The notes: generated by a model from the sequence alone, not told the origin. A stretch of 64,000 nt of DNA from Epiperipatus broadwayi (GCA_028023455.1 JAQFVV010007242.1:59894-123893); one strand, 5' to 3'. Counted from the stretch's first letter, positions 1 through 12,902 are shown. Made by a program: numbers and translations.

Positions 1-210
1 TACTTTACAAAAGGCAATTAGCTTATAATTGCAATCTCTTGCCATGCTATTAAACTTTTGTATGTTAATTAAATCGGTTATTTTCACTTTAAAGCAATAT
101 CACAATCAGCAAGTAAATAAACTATGAATGAAATTCAATTGTGCTGTATACCCAAGCTAAATTAAGGTTATATTAAATAGATATGTTTGAGCCATCTATT
201 CTTGTATTTT

Positions 211-366
211 GGGGTCATAGAAGTGATAGAAATGGGTGGCTGTTAACTGTTAATTTGGATTATGCTTGTTACACCTAAAACTCATTCTGGGGTGATATAA
301 GTGATAGAAATGGGTGGCTGTTAACTGTTAATTCGGATTATGCTTGTTACACCTAAAACTCATTCT
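211..366. repeat. Two-copy tandem duplication, period 78 bp
   Basis: Two adjacent units share the segment beginning GTGATAGAAATGGGTGGCTG (at 223 and again at 301) and ending CTCATTCT (288 and 366). They differ at only a few positions, so the duplication is fairly recent. No coding potential is seen. Confidence 0.85.
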
Positions 367-369
367 AAT

Positions 370-1210
370 GTAACGCATTAGTATTAAATGATTTTAAAAC
401 CATTTGTGAACTGCTGGTCAATTACCTTCATCATTGGTTTAGGGCAGCGATGTGTGGTTGATGAAAAGTTGCTATCGTATATTATCTGCTTTATTTCATA
501 CATATTGTAGTGATACATTTGTGACTGCCGATCACTCATATATAGTATCAAATACTCTAAGGAGTAGTATGTGGTAGAAGTTTAATGCCTACTGTATGCA
601 TATAATTTATACATGCACTGCTTCTTGTTCAGAAACTATTGTAGTACAGATGTTATTTCCTGTATTTTACAATTACGTTATTATTTTATTTGCTTGCTAA
701 TATCATAACTTGACATTGATCACAGTAATTAATTAGTTAAATCATTCTTCATTGATAGTATTGCATTAGCCTCATTTGGCAGAGTCGTTTAGTCTTAGAA
801 CAGGAACAATGAGAGATGTGAGCGATTGGGCGTTAATGCAGTACATTGGAACCATTATACAACCAAATAATGGTAATAATATTCTACATTAGTAATTTTC
901 AAATATTAATTGTTTTAAAATATTTAAATGTTACACAAATATATAAAGATTTAGAAAGATTTATTTACCATGAAGTAATTTATAGATCCATTGATTATAG
1001 TGCTATATGTTATTTTGGATATATGTAAATAATTGTTTCTCTCATTATTTCTGGCAGTTTGTATTTGCAATCAATAACTTAAGTAAAAGAGTTAAGAGTT
1101 TCATGTTTCTTCCTGACCTTCGTGGGCTGTAATAAAAAAAAAATATCAGTCTGTGATATCAGAATGTAGAATGCACATATGGATTGCCCTTGGGTGATTT
1201 TTATGTGGGT
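370..1210. other. AT-rich DNA, no feature recognised
   Basis: Short chance open frames only; no recognisable repeat, RNA gene or exon was found here. Confidence 0.5.
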
Positions 1211-1431
1211 TGCACAATTCTGTCACTGAACAATGATAAAGATATGTGTAAGAGTTGTGATCTGGATTAACGGATGACTGTTGTTCAGCATGAAATGTGT
1301 ATCTTGGGGCTCATACACCTTTTTCATGTCTTTGGTCTTATGTTTATGATTACATCCCTCTACATCGTGTTAAAAGTGGATGCATGAAAGTGATGTGGTG
1401 ATAATTACATTACAGAAATATTATGCCATTG
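1211..1431 (+). repeat. Family B repeat, single diverged copy
   Basis: This matches the unit of the 360-bp array at 60.8-61.9 kb. Shared blocks, in order, are ACAATGATAAAGATATGTGT, a GTTCAGCATGAAATGTGTAT core, TTATGTTTATGATTACATCC and TTACATTACAGAAATATTA. The stretch ATATGTGTAAGAG at about 1240 is uninterrupted here, whereas the copy at 29.8 kb carries an insertion at that point. Confidence 0.7.
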
Positions 1432-1439
1432 ATGAATTT

Positions 1440-3970
1440 GTTTATATGAAAACTAGAAAAACGTATTTAAAAATAATTATTTTAAATTGTAAAAGTAGTG
1501 CATATTTCCTATATAAATAAAACAATATTTATAAACAAATTTCGATTATATTTTCCACATCTACTTAAAAATTTGGAACTAACTGTCATTAGTTATAAAA
1601 AAAAAATGTATGTTCATTTTTTTTTTTTTTTAGTATTAAACCATAATAATGTCTTTTATGTATATCCTTAAACTGTTGATAGAAATACTATGCACTCCTA
1701 TGTTTTTTAAAAATAATTTTGCCTTTGTTGAGTGGTTCACTATAGCTGTTAAGTTTGACTATCAATAAGTGTTGCTACAGATATAGTCAGTTATGCTATT
1801 ATGGTAGCATAATCATTAAATATCACACAAAATCCCCCCCCCATCATTCGGAAATGAAATTATAAACTTTTTTTTTTACATATGCAATCTTAATCCATCA
1901 ATGAGTGTTGATGTGTGTGAATATAAATGTATATAGATAAGCATATAATAAAATATTTTATAACTCCGGAGATAACGAATATAAAACTTTTTTTTAATAT
2001 ATCAGTGTAATAATCGCATGATCATTTCTTTTAATGTCAGATGAATTATCGTTCAAATAAATTAATTATAGCTAGATCATTTTTACATTTGAAAACAGTT
2101 TCTCGATGGCCTCCGTAACATCATTTGATATAAATGACAGCATTTCATGCTTGCTATTTATATAATTTTAAAATGTTGGGAATTAATTTTTTTTAAAATT
2201 TAAATTATGTAAATAAATGGGAAAAAATTTCAAATAACTATAGAAATGTTTTAGACGCAACTTATTATTATACGGTCGTTTTTTTTTTTTTTAAAGATGA
2301 AGCTGCATTGATATATATTAGATAGAAGTCATGCATATTTCATGCAAGTTTGTCTAAATCAATCTAAAGATACTGTCCCAAACTTCCTCTACTGCTGCAA
2401 GGCTAATAAATCATAAAAAGACGCAACTGCATTAATAAAGTTTGGCTGAAATACTTTTACAGGCCCAGCTGTAGCTAGGAAGTGGGCAAGGTTTTGCCGT
2501 TTTCTTATTGGTTTGTACCAACAACAGTTTAAGCAGCTTAAAAACAGGAAACCTATTTTTGCCTCACTGACGACTAATGGATTTATATAGTCAGTACTTT
2601 CATGATTATGTAAATAATAAAAATTTTAAAACGATAATAAAAAATAAAATTTAGTTGATGAGAGGATAGACATTTCCAAATTTTTGAGAAATGCTTATTG
2701 GGAAGGGGGATATTTAATCACTGTAACATGAAGATTTTTTTTTAAAAAAGGATTATAATAAGAGAGATTGAGAAAATGAGTCTAAAAAAAAAAATTACAC
2801 TGTGATTTTTAAATAAAAAAATAATTGTTGAAAATTGGTTATATGTCTTTTAATAACCATTAAGTTAAGAGTTGTTCAGTTTCTGCGGGAGTTTAAAATA
2901 AGACGACGCTAGTAAAAAAATATAAAAAACGGATGGCAATTTCTTGACTAGTATAATAAACTTTAACGGGATAAAATATTTATATTAGTAAGCCAATAAA
3001 AGAAATAAATAAATTGAAATATACATCTTATTCTCATTTAAATACGATTGGTATTTTCTAGTAATGGAGTTTTTTTAATTTTTTATCGGTTATCAGAATT
3101 ACCGTAATAAGATTTTTTATTCCTAGTTGAATGCTATAAAATAACAGTATAATGATTTTTTTTTCTCAGCTAAATCTCTTTTTTGTAATTTAAATACATT
3201 ATTTATACAGTCCCGACTTAAAAATAACAAATATAAATTTAATATAGTTAGATATTAATTAAGTATTTTATTTATCTTATGGTCTTTTGACGCTACAAGC
3301 GATGTCTGAGACCCAAGTAACGTGCATACAATTCCATTTAGCCGACTATTTTTTCTTTATATTTCTTAGCGGGGAATATTTTGATTAATTTTTTTGCTCA
3401 CCAGCAACTTCTAGAATCTCGATAAGTCTGGTGCAAGTATAAAAAATGTTTGCGCCTTTTTAATAATTAAAATTTATGAGAAAAAAAAAGCGCAACGAAT
3501 GTATATATATAATATGTGCTAATGTATATATAAAAAAGTAAGATACGTAATTTTTTATAGCTTTAATATTATCACATATATTTTAATAACATAAAAAAGA
3601 CATGAAGTCTATTCATGAAATCAAAATGTAGGGGTAACATGAAAGTTATAAGCGTATTATTCCACATAGAAAAGGAAATGGAGTTGAACCATTTTTCCAT
3701 GCGATATTTAATAATATTAGTAGATATATTTATTTTTCATTAAATGGGTTTAAAATAGTATAAATTCTAGCCTAAAAATATTTAGTAAATTGTAATAATA
3801 TACATTTATAAAAATAAAGTAACAATTATATAAATAACAAAAAATGTATGTTTTTTTTAAATAATTTACTTTGAATTTTATAAAACTTCAAAACTTTGTA
3901 GTGCCTTGAAGCTTCTTGTCTTGTTCCTATGGGCAGCAAAGCCTGTCAGTAAGCCATTCTTATCACTGAT
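1440..3970. other. AT-rich DNA with homopolymer runs
   Basis: Many A/T runs and one C run near 1836. Apart from a short open frame at 2463-2590, listed separately, nothing recognisable was seen. Confidence 0.5.
2463..2590 (+). CDS. Possible short exon-like open frame, unassigned
   Basis: A locally GC-richer stretch follows a TTTTACAG acceptor-like site (AG at 2461-2462). Read with two leading bases it encodes about 41 residues (including ARKWARFCRFLIGLYQQQF) before TAG at 2588. There is no initiator, no recognisable family and no partner exon in view. It may be a chance frame or a repeat remnant. Confidence 0.15.
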
Positions 3971-3975
3971 TTTAC

Positions 3976-4208
3976 ATCTCGGAGATAATAAATATAGAGA
4001 ATTTGAACTCAGACTTTTAAGCCCCTTCACTATCCACACTATCTCATACTACCGATACACATGACCACACACATGCAGAAAAGATAAATGATCACCAATA
4101 TACGTATTTTGTGCTAAACCAGCACTCATCAGTTGGTTCGGATACCATCTCCCATACATATATATAATCAGTGTGCAGTTTTATTTCAAATCTTATCTCG
4201 GAGATAAT
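3976..4208 (-). mobile_element. Family A short element with 14-bp target-site duplication
   Basis: The element (3990-4194, about 205 bp) is bounded by perfect copies of ATCTCGGAGATAAT at 3976-3989 and 4195-4208. Read on the minus strand it carries the family core (CCAACTGATGAGTGCTGGTT), then CGTATATTGGTGATCATT, then a stretch resembling a tRNA D-arm (GTGTATCGGTAGTATGAG) and a B-box-like GAGTTCAAATTC. The 11-14-bp duplications seen at four loci of this family resemble those left by target-primed reverse transcription. No protein is encoded. The tRNA relationship is inferred. Confidence 0.75.
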
Positions 4209-4244
4209 GTTTTTTTTTTTAAAAACATTAAAATTATACACCAC

Positions 4245-4246
<2 letters not shown>

Positions 4247-4286
<40 letters not shown>
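4247..4286. repeat. (AAT)n microsatellite
   Basis: About 13 uninterrupted AAT/TAA triplets. Confidence 0.95.
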
Positions 4287-4287
<1 letters not shown>

Positions 4288-4732
4288 GATATTCTTATCC
4301 ATTTTAAATGATGCAAAAAGCTTATTAAAGTTTATAATAAAACTTTACATATAAAGTATCACATTAATTGTATTCAAGAGGATGATCACAATTGCATGCT
4401 TCTATACATGATGTTCAAATGCATCAGTAACTTCATTATTGCACCTCTTTACCTTGATTGAAGATCATGCCTTTAATGGAGAATTTAAAATCATTTCCAT
4501 AAATTTAGATAGCTAAAACTTTTGATTGATAACCTTGGAAAATTTTGAAACTTATTAAATATATATAATATAATTATTTGTAAACAAAATTAAAAAAACA
4601 GTCATATTATAGCAAACTATAGACAATAACTTATTGCATAACCCAACATATACATAAAAAATATATAAATCTCTATTAGTGCAATGTATCAAAAGATATT
4701 TTTGAATGATCATATTTACAGAGGATTTTTAT

Positions 4733-4978
4733 ACTTTGAACACTTTCTAGTAAAAACTTTTTATTGTACATATATATACAAATACAGTCTTACATTTCGA
4801 CTGTCCTGCAGTCTACTTCAGAGCCACTTTTAAAATTAAAGTAAACGTGGCTCTGAAGAAGAAACAGTTGAAACATAAAATTGTGTATGCATATATGTTT
4901 TTTGCTAAAATTAAGCGTTCAAAATAGTGGATAAATTGCATTTATATAAGATATTACAGCAAAATAAAGGATGTGGTG
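4733..4978. repeat. Foldback (MITE-like) element, family D, copy 1
   Basis: Inverted ends begin with a TTTGAACACTTT-type motif on the left, with a related GCGTTCAAAATAGTGGATAA on the right. The inner arms carry CTGAAGAAG..GAAAC on both strands. The same layout recurs at 16849-17028, including a right flank ATATTACAGCAAAATAAAG common to both copies. No transposase is encoded. Confidence 0.7.
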
Positions 4979-4979
4979 A

Positions 4980-6351
4980 ATTTGGTATGATTTCTGTACT
5001 GAAATATTTTTATAATGCTTATTTTATTTTCTAAATAAAAAAGTATATTATTTGAAACATTATATATCTAGAAGTATTTTAAATAATGGATGCCTTGCAA
5101 TTAATAATTATATAATAAGTAAATTTTTTAGAATATATATTTAAAAAGAAAAAGTTACTATTCAAGCTTAAAAGAAGTCATGTTCTTTTATGCTAATAAA
5201 TGAAAGATTATTCCTTTTTCTTTACAGTAGGAAAATAAGTTAAATTAGTTTCTAGATAAAACTACATAATGTTTCTGCTAATAAAGAATTATTTCTTCTC
5301 TCTTTTATACTGACTGAGCAATTTATTTTGAATGTTATGTATTTAACATGTTTACATAATTGCAGTATATATATATATATGAAATAAAAATGATACATAA
5401 TGCTAACTGAAATCTATATAAAACATTTGAAACGCACCTTAACTATGGAGCATTCCAAATATTATGTATATAACGACAGTATAATACAAATTAAAATGAA
5501 TATTAAATCATGCAAAACAAATTGTAAGAAATAACATGATACAGTTTCATAAATGTTAATATCAAATCATTATTTACTAGATAACAAAAGATCTCTTCTG
5601 GTATCCATTAGATGTTAAATATGTTATTATTTTGAATATAAGATGCCTCCTAATTATAGGATTTTAAGTTTAGAAAATTGGAAATAAAATGTACAAATCA
5701 ATAAAATTTTTGCTTTAAATTTTAAGATCCATTCCCATGTTTACAGGTCCAAAATTTGGATAAAAAGTGTGTCTTTTATTTAAAATAATACAGAAATGAG
5801 ATAATCATCAATTTGAGATTTGGCCTTTCCATTGTTAAAAATGAGTAGTTAATGACTCTGCTTTTGGGAATAAATACATTATGAATATTTAAAATACAAT
5901 TAATTTCATTCTAACAAATAGTTGATGTCTAAGTTTGTTATTATATATAAGATCTAATGGCTACCAAAACATGCGCTTTTTAAATAGCTAATAAATAATA
6001 ATTTGAGCATTGATATCTATGAGAGTTTACCAAGCTGTTTCTTGCATATTTTTTTTTGTAATCTATATAAGCAGTATAATAGGTTAAGTTATATAAAAGT
6101 AATAGTTTTGTATATACAACATAAGTTATAAATCCATTATCATGAAACATATCTATTTTTTTCATTAAATCCATCTCATAATAATAATTGTGTGATTGAT
6201 TTCTTTGGAGGTCATGTGATATTCAAGTATACTAGTGGCAGATTTAGCATTTAATAGTTCCTTTGAATCATTGTGATTATTTTTTTTGTTTATGTTATTA
6301 AGCTCAGTATTAAAACTGTAATTTTTAATTCAGAATCCACTACTCTATACC

Positions 6352-6380
<29 letters not shown>
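4980..6380. other. AT-rich DNA, no feature recognised
   Basis: Only short chance frames and a (TA)n run near 5366 were seen, with (TA)n and (CA)n runs at about 6353-6384. Confidence 0.5.
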
Positions 6381-6384
<4 letters not shown>

Positions 6385-6592
6385 AATCACATTACCCACC
6401 CCTCATGCTTAAATAAACATCAATAGAATATCAGCATTCTGTTGACAAAGCAAAATTATTTGAGGACTGTATAATATAACATACATATGACAGGATTCCA
6501 TTTACTACTTAATTGTAGTATTGCATTGACAACAGATTACTGATATTCTATAGGTTTATTTAAGCATGAGAACTGTATTATGTGATTTGTGT
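6381..6592. repeat. Palindromic MITE-like element
   Basis: The left arm starting CACAAATCACATTA and running through GCTTAAATAAACAT is mirrored by the right arm ending TGTGATTTGTG. An inner TGTTGACAAAGC / GCATTGACAACAG pair also opposes. A one-armed relative with the same AAATCACATT..AAATAAACCAATAG order lies at 41384-41475. Confidence 0.65.
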
Positions 6593-6643
6593 ATGATAAC
6601 TATTAGTTGTCGGTGCTTGTGGTTTATTATGTATATATTTTAA

Positions 6644-6763
6644 GGGGGGGGGGGCGGGGGGGTGGGCGGGTCGCGCGCCGGGAGGGGTGGTGGGTCGGGC
6701 GGGGGGGCGCGCCCCGGGGGGGCGGGTCGAGGTGGGGGGGGGCGGGGCGCGCGGGAGCGGGGG
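6644..6763. other. G-rich island in AT-rich sequence
   Basis: About 120 bp made almost entirely of G and C, strongly G-biased on the plus strand, with many runs of four or more G. It sits abruptly between AT-rich flanks. It could be a real G-quadruplex-forming low-complexity tract, but an assembly or base-calling artefact is a serious alternative. Open frames through it are Gly/Arg- or Pro-rich by composition only. Confidence 0.8.
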
Positions 6764-6987
6764 AATTTTGTTTTAATGGGATGGAAAGTTCATTGATAAA
6801 AATTTTAAACAATTAAAAATATATTTGTGCATTTATCAAGGATTAATTAATACAAAAATATTACATATGTAGCGCACAATATACAATAACTTTATAAAGT
6901 TTGGGAAATTGGCAAAGATATGCACATATGAATTCTACAAGTAGAGGTTTTCAAACAGATATATAAATATAAAATTAACAGTATACA

Positions 6988-8048
6988 TTCTAGAGCAGTG
7001 GTCTTCAACCTTTCCATACCTGCGAACCAGCAAAAATAAGGATAAGATTTCACGGACCGACAGAAGTCTATAGATAAATTTTCTTAAAGATTTAAACTGC
7101 TTAGCCTTAGATGAGCATAATTGTTATAACTGACCAAAACAACACACTAGTTACTGTGTATTGAAATGGTGTTGTTTACCTTCACATGCTGAACACTCTT
7201 TCTCAAGTTGTGCATTTCATACTGCTACAGAAAACAGTACAATAACAATCATTTCATTAATGTGCCTGAATTGCTACATTTATTATTTCATTGTTTAAAC
7301 ATGCAAAAATAAAATGTTATTCACCTGAATGTTGGGAAATATCACAATGATTATGATAAATGTAATATCTGTATTTAATGTTAAATATACAAGATGAAGT
7401 TATATATATATGGAGTTTGTATAATAAAAAACTTTTTTTTTTTAATTTTGAATCTGGTGTTATTTTAATCTCATTTTTACCCAATTAAAAAAAGAAACAG
7501 AAAGAAAATTTGTTTTGGTAAAGTGTCACATAGAAATAAAGCAATCATTATAAAGATGTAATTTTGCTATAATAAAAAAAAAGATAATAGATTTACGTTC
7601 TCAATGAAGAGAAATCATCGTCAATAATCTGTCTTCATTTTGTGAAGTTTACAATTTCAAAAAGAAATGTCACACACAAAATAAAAAGATGATACAAATT
7701 CAATAAAAGAATTTTCTATATGTGACCAATAAATGAACTGACGCAATACAGAAATGCCTACTAGGTATAGAATTTGACGTGTGCAATTATCATGAGATTG
7801 GCACTTTGTCTTTTAAAGATTGCATTTTCAGATAAATTCCTTTGATTATTATTTAGTAATTATAGTATCTAATAATTTTAATAACATTTTGATTAATAAT
7901 TAATTTTATTTAAGCAATTACAATGAAAAAATAAATAAAAATTGTTTATATTAATTAAAAGTTTAAAATATTATTTTGTTATTACAAACTTTCCTGCCAG
8001 TCTAGCCAGACTGGCGGTGAACCAAGGATTGAAGACACTGTTCTAGAG
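6988..8048. mobile_element. hAT-like non-autonomous DNA transposon with 8-bp TSD
   Basis: The element (6996-8040, 1045 bp) begins CAGTGGTCTTCAACC, and its other end read in reverse begins CAGTGTCTTCAATCC, an imperfect terminal inverted repeat of hAT type. It is flanked by perfect 8-bp copies of TTCTAGAG (6988-6995 and 8041-8048), matching the hAT preference for nTCTAGAn-type targets. No transposase frame is present inside, so mobility would have needed a helper. Near the right end is an inner palindrome around GCCAGTCTAGCCAGACTGGC. The flanks belong to a 106-bp tandem repeat whose neighbouring unit shows the unoccupied site. Confidence 0.9.
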
Positions 8049-8250
8049 CATATAGAGGTCAAAATTATTGTTCTAATAAGAGTTAATATAAAAATAAAAT
8101 AATAGAAAATATTAAAAATAATAATTATAAAAATTAACAATATGTATTCTAGAACATATAGAGGTCAATATTATTGTTCTAATAAGATTGGACATCAAAA
8201 TAAAATAATAGAAAATATTAAAAATAATAATTATTTAATAAAAATATTAA
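8041..8250. repeat. 106-bp tandem repeat; target of the hAT-like insertion
   Basis: The segment TTCTAGAGCATATAGAGGTC at 8041 recurs as TTCTAGAACATATAGAGGTC at 8147, followed in both by TTATTGTTCTAATAAGA and an ATAATAGAAAATATTA block. AAAATTAACA before the second unit also occurs just left of the hAT-like element at 6971. Confidence 0.8.
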
Positions 8251-10685
8251 AAAGGAATATAAAAATAATAGAAAATAAAAAAGTAAATAATAATAATAAT
8301 AATAAGAAAATTATTGTTAAAAAGCCTATACATATATAAAAATGAAAATAACAAAAATATAAATAAAATTTTAAAAAATTAAACAAAGTATGGTATTTTA
8401 CTACATACTAAAATAATGAATAAATAAATAAAATCGATTACATTTTTTTAGAAAATAAATGTAAATTATTACCAGATATCAAGAATGATATTACCAGAGT
8501 TCATGAAATAAATTGCAAACAATGTTACCCGAAAAACAAATAAATAGATTAAAAGTTTCTTTTATTTATATTACCCCCCCCCCCATACAAAAGCAACAGA
8601 TCATAAACTTGAAAATATAAAGATGATATACTAATAATAAAAGAGAACAATAAAGGAGTCATAACAAGAAATCTTAGACTTGATATGAATAAAGATTCAG
8701 ATATAAAAATAATGGTTAAATAATTATATATGTGTATTGATTATATATATTTATGATTATTAATTATATAAAAAAACAAATTATTGTATAAAAATTATAA
8801 GTTAAAAAATAAGAAATTAATAGATATGTTTAAGATAAAATGATAATAAATAAAAAATAAAACAATAATTATTTTTAATAAGTTACCAAATTCATTACTT
8901 TAAGCAATATACGATAAAGCAAAAGGAAACACTCCAGTATATAGGTCAAAACTGTCAATTTGAAGAATTTTATAAAAGATATTGCACTGTATTTAGTGCA
9001 TAAGGAGTGTTAGGGTTAGGGTGGTATTCAGTATAAGTTTGAACTGGATGTGAACCCATATTGCTGCAAAGTGTATACCGAATGTACAAAAAAAAATTGG
9101 AGCATCACTGTAAAACATTAACCGTTTCTGATCTATATGATTTTGTTAAAATAAAATTTATAAATTGAGAATAATAAATATTTAATTGTAGCATTTGATT
9201 TACAAGTGTCAAATTTACTCCACTCACAACAACGACACTTTCCACTCTGATAAATACAGCAATGGCTATCACTAATCATGTATTAAACTAGAGATTCTCT
9301 CTGGCCCGAATATAAACTTTAAACCTCAGTTAAAGATTAATATATCTGATTTTTTAAAAATTAAGCACACGCGAAGTTATTTACACTTCTCTTCCCCATA
9401 TGTAATATCTTTGTAAATGTATTAAATAATCTCGACATCAGCACACATTCTTGCAATCATAAGCTTGTGTTTAAAACCTGTAGAGGTCCCTAATATCGCA
9501 TTTTTACACGCATTTCTTGAGGTTACAGCCTTAGTAAATATTACTTACGTAATCAATGTGCGTTTAAATAAATTTATAATTACAACTTTAAATAAAGATA
9601 TAGTCAAATGTCCCCCAAGATGCATGATGCTTAAAATGATCATTCTAAAAAAACAAAAAATTGATTGTTTCTTCAACAAAGCAGATATATACCGTATATG
9701 ATAATGAGGCCTATTATTTAAATTCAAAATTAAATTTTTATTTAATGAATTACACTGAAAAAGCCACGTTTTGGTGATGATTGTGTCAGATTGATACATA
9801 CGAAAAAGTTTGCAGATAATTACGAAATTAAAATTTTAGATCATTTACAATTAAAATAGACGGAAAGTATGGGCTGATTGTTAATTTGCGAGGGAGAGTG
9901 CTTTTGAATATTTGTGAAGTCGTTTAAATAATAATAAAAATATTAATGAAATCAAAATGAGAATTGTGAGATCTAAAAAATTTTTATAAGAGTAAATGTT
10001 TGTTTTATAGCTTAGGAAAGGGACTTGTCAAGTAGTTTATCTATTCTAAAGTAATATAAGTCATCGTGAATTAATCTACAAGGAAAGGAAAAAGACGTTC
10101 TAAATTTTAGTGATATGATCCTGGGAAGAAATTAAACCAAATCAATTGGAAAATAATCAAAAGTTAAGAAAAATGAAAAAAGCAAATTGGAACAAAACTG
10201 TACTAATACCTTGGAAAAACAACTATGAAGTAATAGGATATTTAAAAAAAATGTCAAAAAATGATATTAAGCCAAACTAACTTTAAAAAATTGAAGTTCT
10301 TATCAGTAAATACAGAGATGATATGTGGAATTTTTATCTATTGGAAGACGAGTGATTAAGATAATATAGTAGTTCTCTGTATCTATACTATTTGATTTAA
10401 AATCTTTATGCAGATATCAAGTTTTATGAATAATAATGTATATGCTTTAAGGTGTATACAAGTACATAATGCAGATATTTTTAACAGTATATATAGTCAG
10501 TAGTAATGAAAATAAACAGACACTCCTAAATGAGTATAGCCATTCTAACTCCAAAAAAGAAGGGAAAGCAAAAACCTACTCAATAAATGAATTTTGTGAT
10601 AGCTATACAAAACAATTTGTGAAACACAAATGTATCCATGTATAGAATATGCTGGCCTATTTTTCTGTTCTTGATATGTTATGAT
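8250..10685. other. AT-rich low-complexity DNA
   Basis: A- and T-runs and a C13 run near 8573. A short TTAGGGTTAGGGT at 9008-9020 is too short to mean anything. No exon, RNA gene or element boundary was recognised. Confidence 0.5.
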
Positions 10686-10686
10686 A

Positions 10687-10908
10687 TTATCTTTTAATTT
10701 CTTTAGAAAAATTTTCTTTCTGAAATAATTCAACACCATGTCTAATTGCAACTCCCCATTTTTTATTCTCTGCCATATTTTCTAATGGAAACATTTGACA
10801 AAACACTTTTTTAGAATGTCTGAGATAATCCTCATAACAAAGATAGGGTCCACCTCTCCCATGAAAACCATGCTCAAGTTCACAGTAGAGCACTTTTAGG
10901 ATGCCTTA
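10687..10908 (-). pseudogene. Non-LTR retrotransposon C-terminal fragment
   Basis: The minus strand is open for about 72 codons and reads VLYCELEHG, then GRGGPYLCYEDYLRHSKK, then AENKKWGVAIRHGVELF, ending at TAA. This follows the familiar tail downstream of the RT domain in RTE-like and related LINEs (roughly LLYGEL..G.R..GG..LRYKD.L...K, then AxxRxxWRxxVxxGV). A remnant of the preceding RM segment lies just upstream after a stop. No RT core is nearby, so this is a truncated relic. Confidence 0.6.
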
Positions 10909-10909
10909 C

Positions 10910-11500
10910 ATTCTTTATATATTTTACACGTTCAACATAATGAAAAGTGTGATTTCACAATAATGGAAACTGCCGTATTGTATCAATAGGGTGTTCGTGT
11001 TTCACTTTCATATGTATAATTTTATTAAGACATCAACAAAAATCCTTAATAAAAATAAATACTGTATTTATATATTTTAAATACATTATTCAGTTGCTTT
11101 TAACATATATACTGTTGATAAAATCAACAAATGTAATATATATAATGTATGTGTCAATGTGGGTCTGATTACATTGGTGAGTCAAAATGTACAATGAAAA
11201 TGAGAATTAATAAATAAGAACTTTTATATAATAAATTGCAATATTCAGTGGATAGATTTTAAAAATTTGCTGACCATTCATTTGTAATGGCAGTTTTTTC
11301 TGTTTTTATTTTATTGTGGAAAATGATTTGAAGGGGAAAAAAATCAAAGAGGCATATTTTATAAATATGACAGACAATTTATTAAATAAGCAATATAATT
11401 ATGTTAATATACATAAATCTTAAAAAGTTGGCCATTAAAGTGAAAATATTAATGTTGGGTGACTTTAATGAAATCTTTAAAATTTTAACTCTTAAATGCT
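10910..11500. other. AT-rich DNA, no feature recognised
   Basis: No recognisable repeat or exon. Confidence 0.45.
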
Positions 11501-11773
<273 letters not shown>

Positions 11774-12690
11774 TACTGCTTATATTAATGATCTGTTTGA
11801 TTTTTCTCTTTATTCTAACATTTTTTGTTTTGCAGATGATACTGCTTTGGTTACTTCAGCAGTTTCATTTAGTTTACTTGAGAAACTTGTGAATGAAGAT
11901 TTATTTAAAATTACTTAATGGATGAACAATAATAGATTACTGCTAAATATTAATAAATGTAATTACATAATATATTCTCTTAAAAGTATTCCAGCAGAAG
12001 ACTTGTTAATTCAATAGCCTTATGTTAATAAAACGTCTTGTCAGAAAATCACCAGGACTTCAACAATTTCTTACCTTTGCTTGGTTTTGAATGAGTATTT
12101 ACATTGAGATAAGCATATTTTTTGGCTTCAACTAAAATTAAGAAAACTTAATTTTCTTTTTTTATAAAATAAGAGATTGTTTGAATAAATCTGTCCTATT
12201 AAGTATATATAAACAAATTTTCTTAAGCAGACTTTCTTATGGTATAACATTATGGGGTGGCACTGCAGCATATTTTTTGAAGTCTTTGCAAACACTACAA
12301 AATTTTACGTTAAGAATTTTATTTTTTAAATCTTTGGATTTGCCAAGACTTGAATTATATAAGTGTGCTGGAGTTATAACTATTAATCAATTATTTTTAG
12401 TGACTATTTTGTGTTATTATATTAAATATAAAGGAATGAATAAAAATAATTCTTCATCAATAATAGTGACTAGATCAAGTGATTTTGATTTATTTTTTGA
12501 ACCAGCATACTTTAAAATTCATTGTAGATATCAGAAATGTTATCTTGGTCCAATATTTCACAATATTTTTATAAGGAACATTGGATTTAATGTTAATGAC
12601 CTATCAAGGAAAACTTTGAGAAAATTCATTATGGACTGGATTATAATTGATGATAATCAAAAACTTTTTATTTCTATTTAATTATTTTAT
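11774..12690 (+). pseudogene. LINE reverse-transcriptase remnant (palm to thumb)
   Basis: Translation in shifting frames gives FTAYINDL, then NIFCFADDTALVTS (the A/C-box with the catalytic aspartate pair), then WMNNNRLLLNINKCNYI, then LVLNEYLHxDKHI, then an open stretch from 12181 starting NKSVLLSIYKQIFLSRLSYG and followed by TLWGG and LQTLQNFTLRILF. This is the order of RT motifs and thumb in jockey/CR1-like non-LTR elements. The endonuclease and fingers are missing and several stops and frameshifts occur. An (ATT)n tract about 100 bp downstream is probably the element's 3' tail. The exact clade was not determined. Confidence 0.8.
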
Positions 12691-12789
12691 TATATATTAA
12701 TGTTTTTTTAATTTTATTTGCACATGTACTTTTGTTAAACTCCATGCATGATTTTTTATCACAAGGAGATTATATGTTTATTAAATTAA

Positions 12790-12902
<113 letters not shown>

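Noticed and set aside
6607-6816. Gly/Arg-rich and Pro-rich frames on opposite strands
   Set aside because: They are a by-product of the G-rich block, with no splice or start context.
9008-9020. TTAGGGTTAGGGT telomere-like repeat
   Set aside because: Only two units; expected by chance and not near a chromosome end signature.
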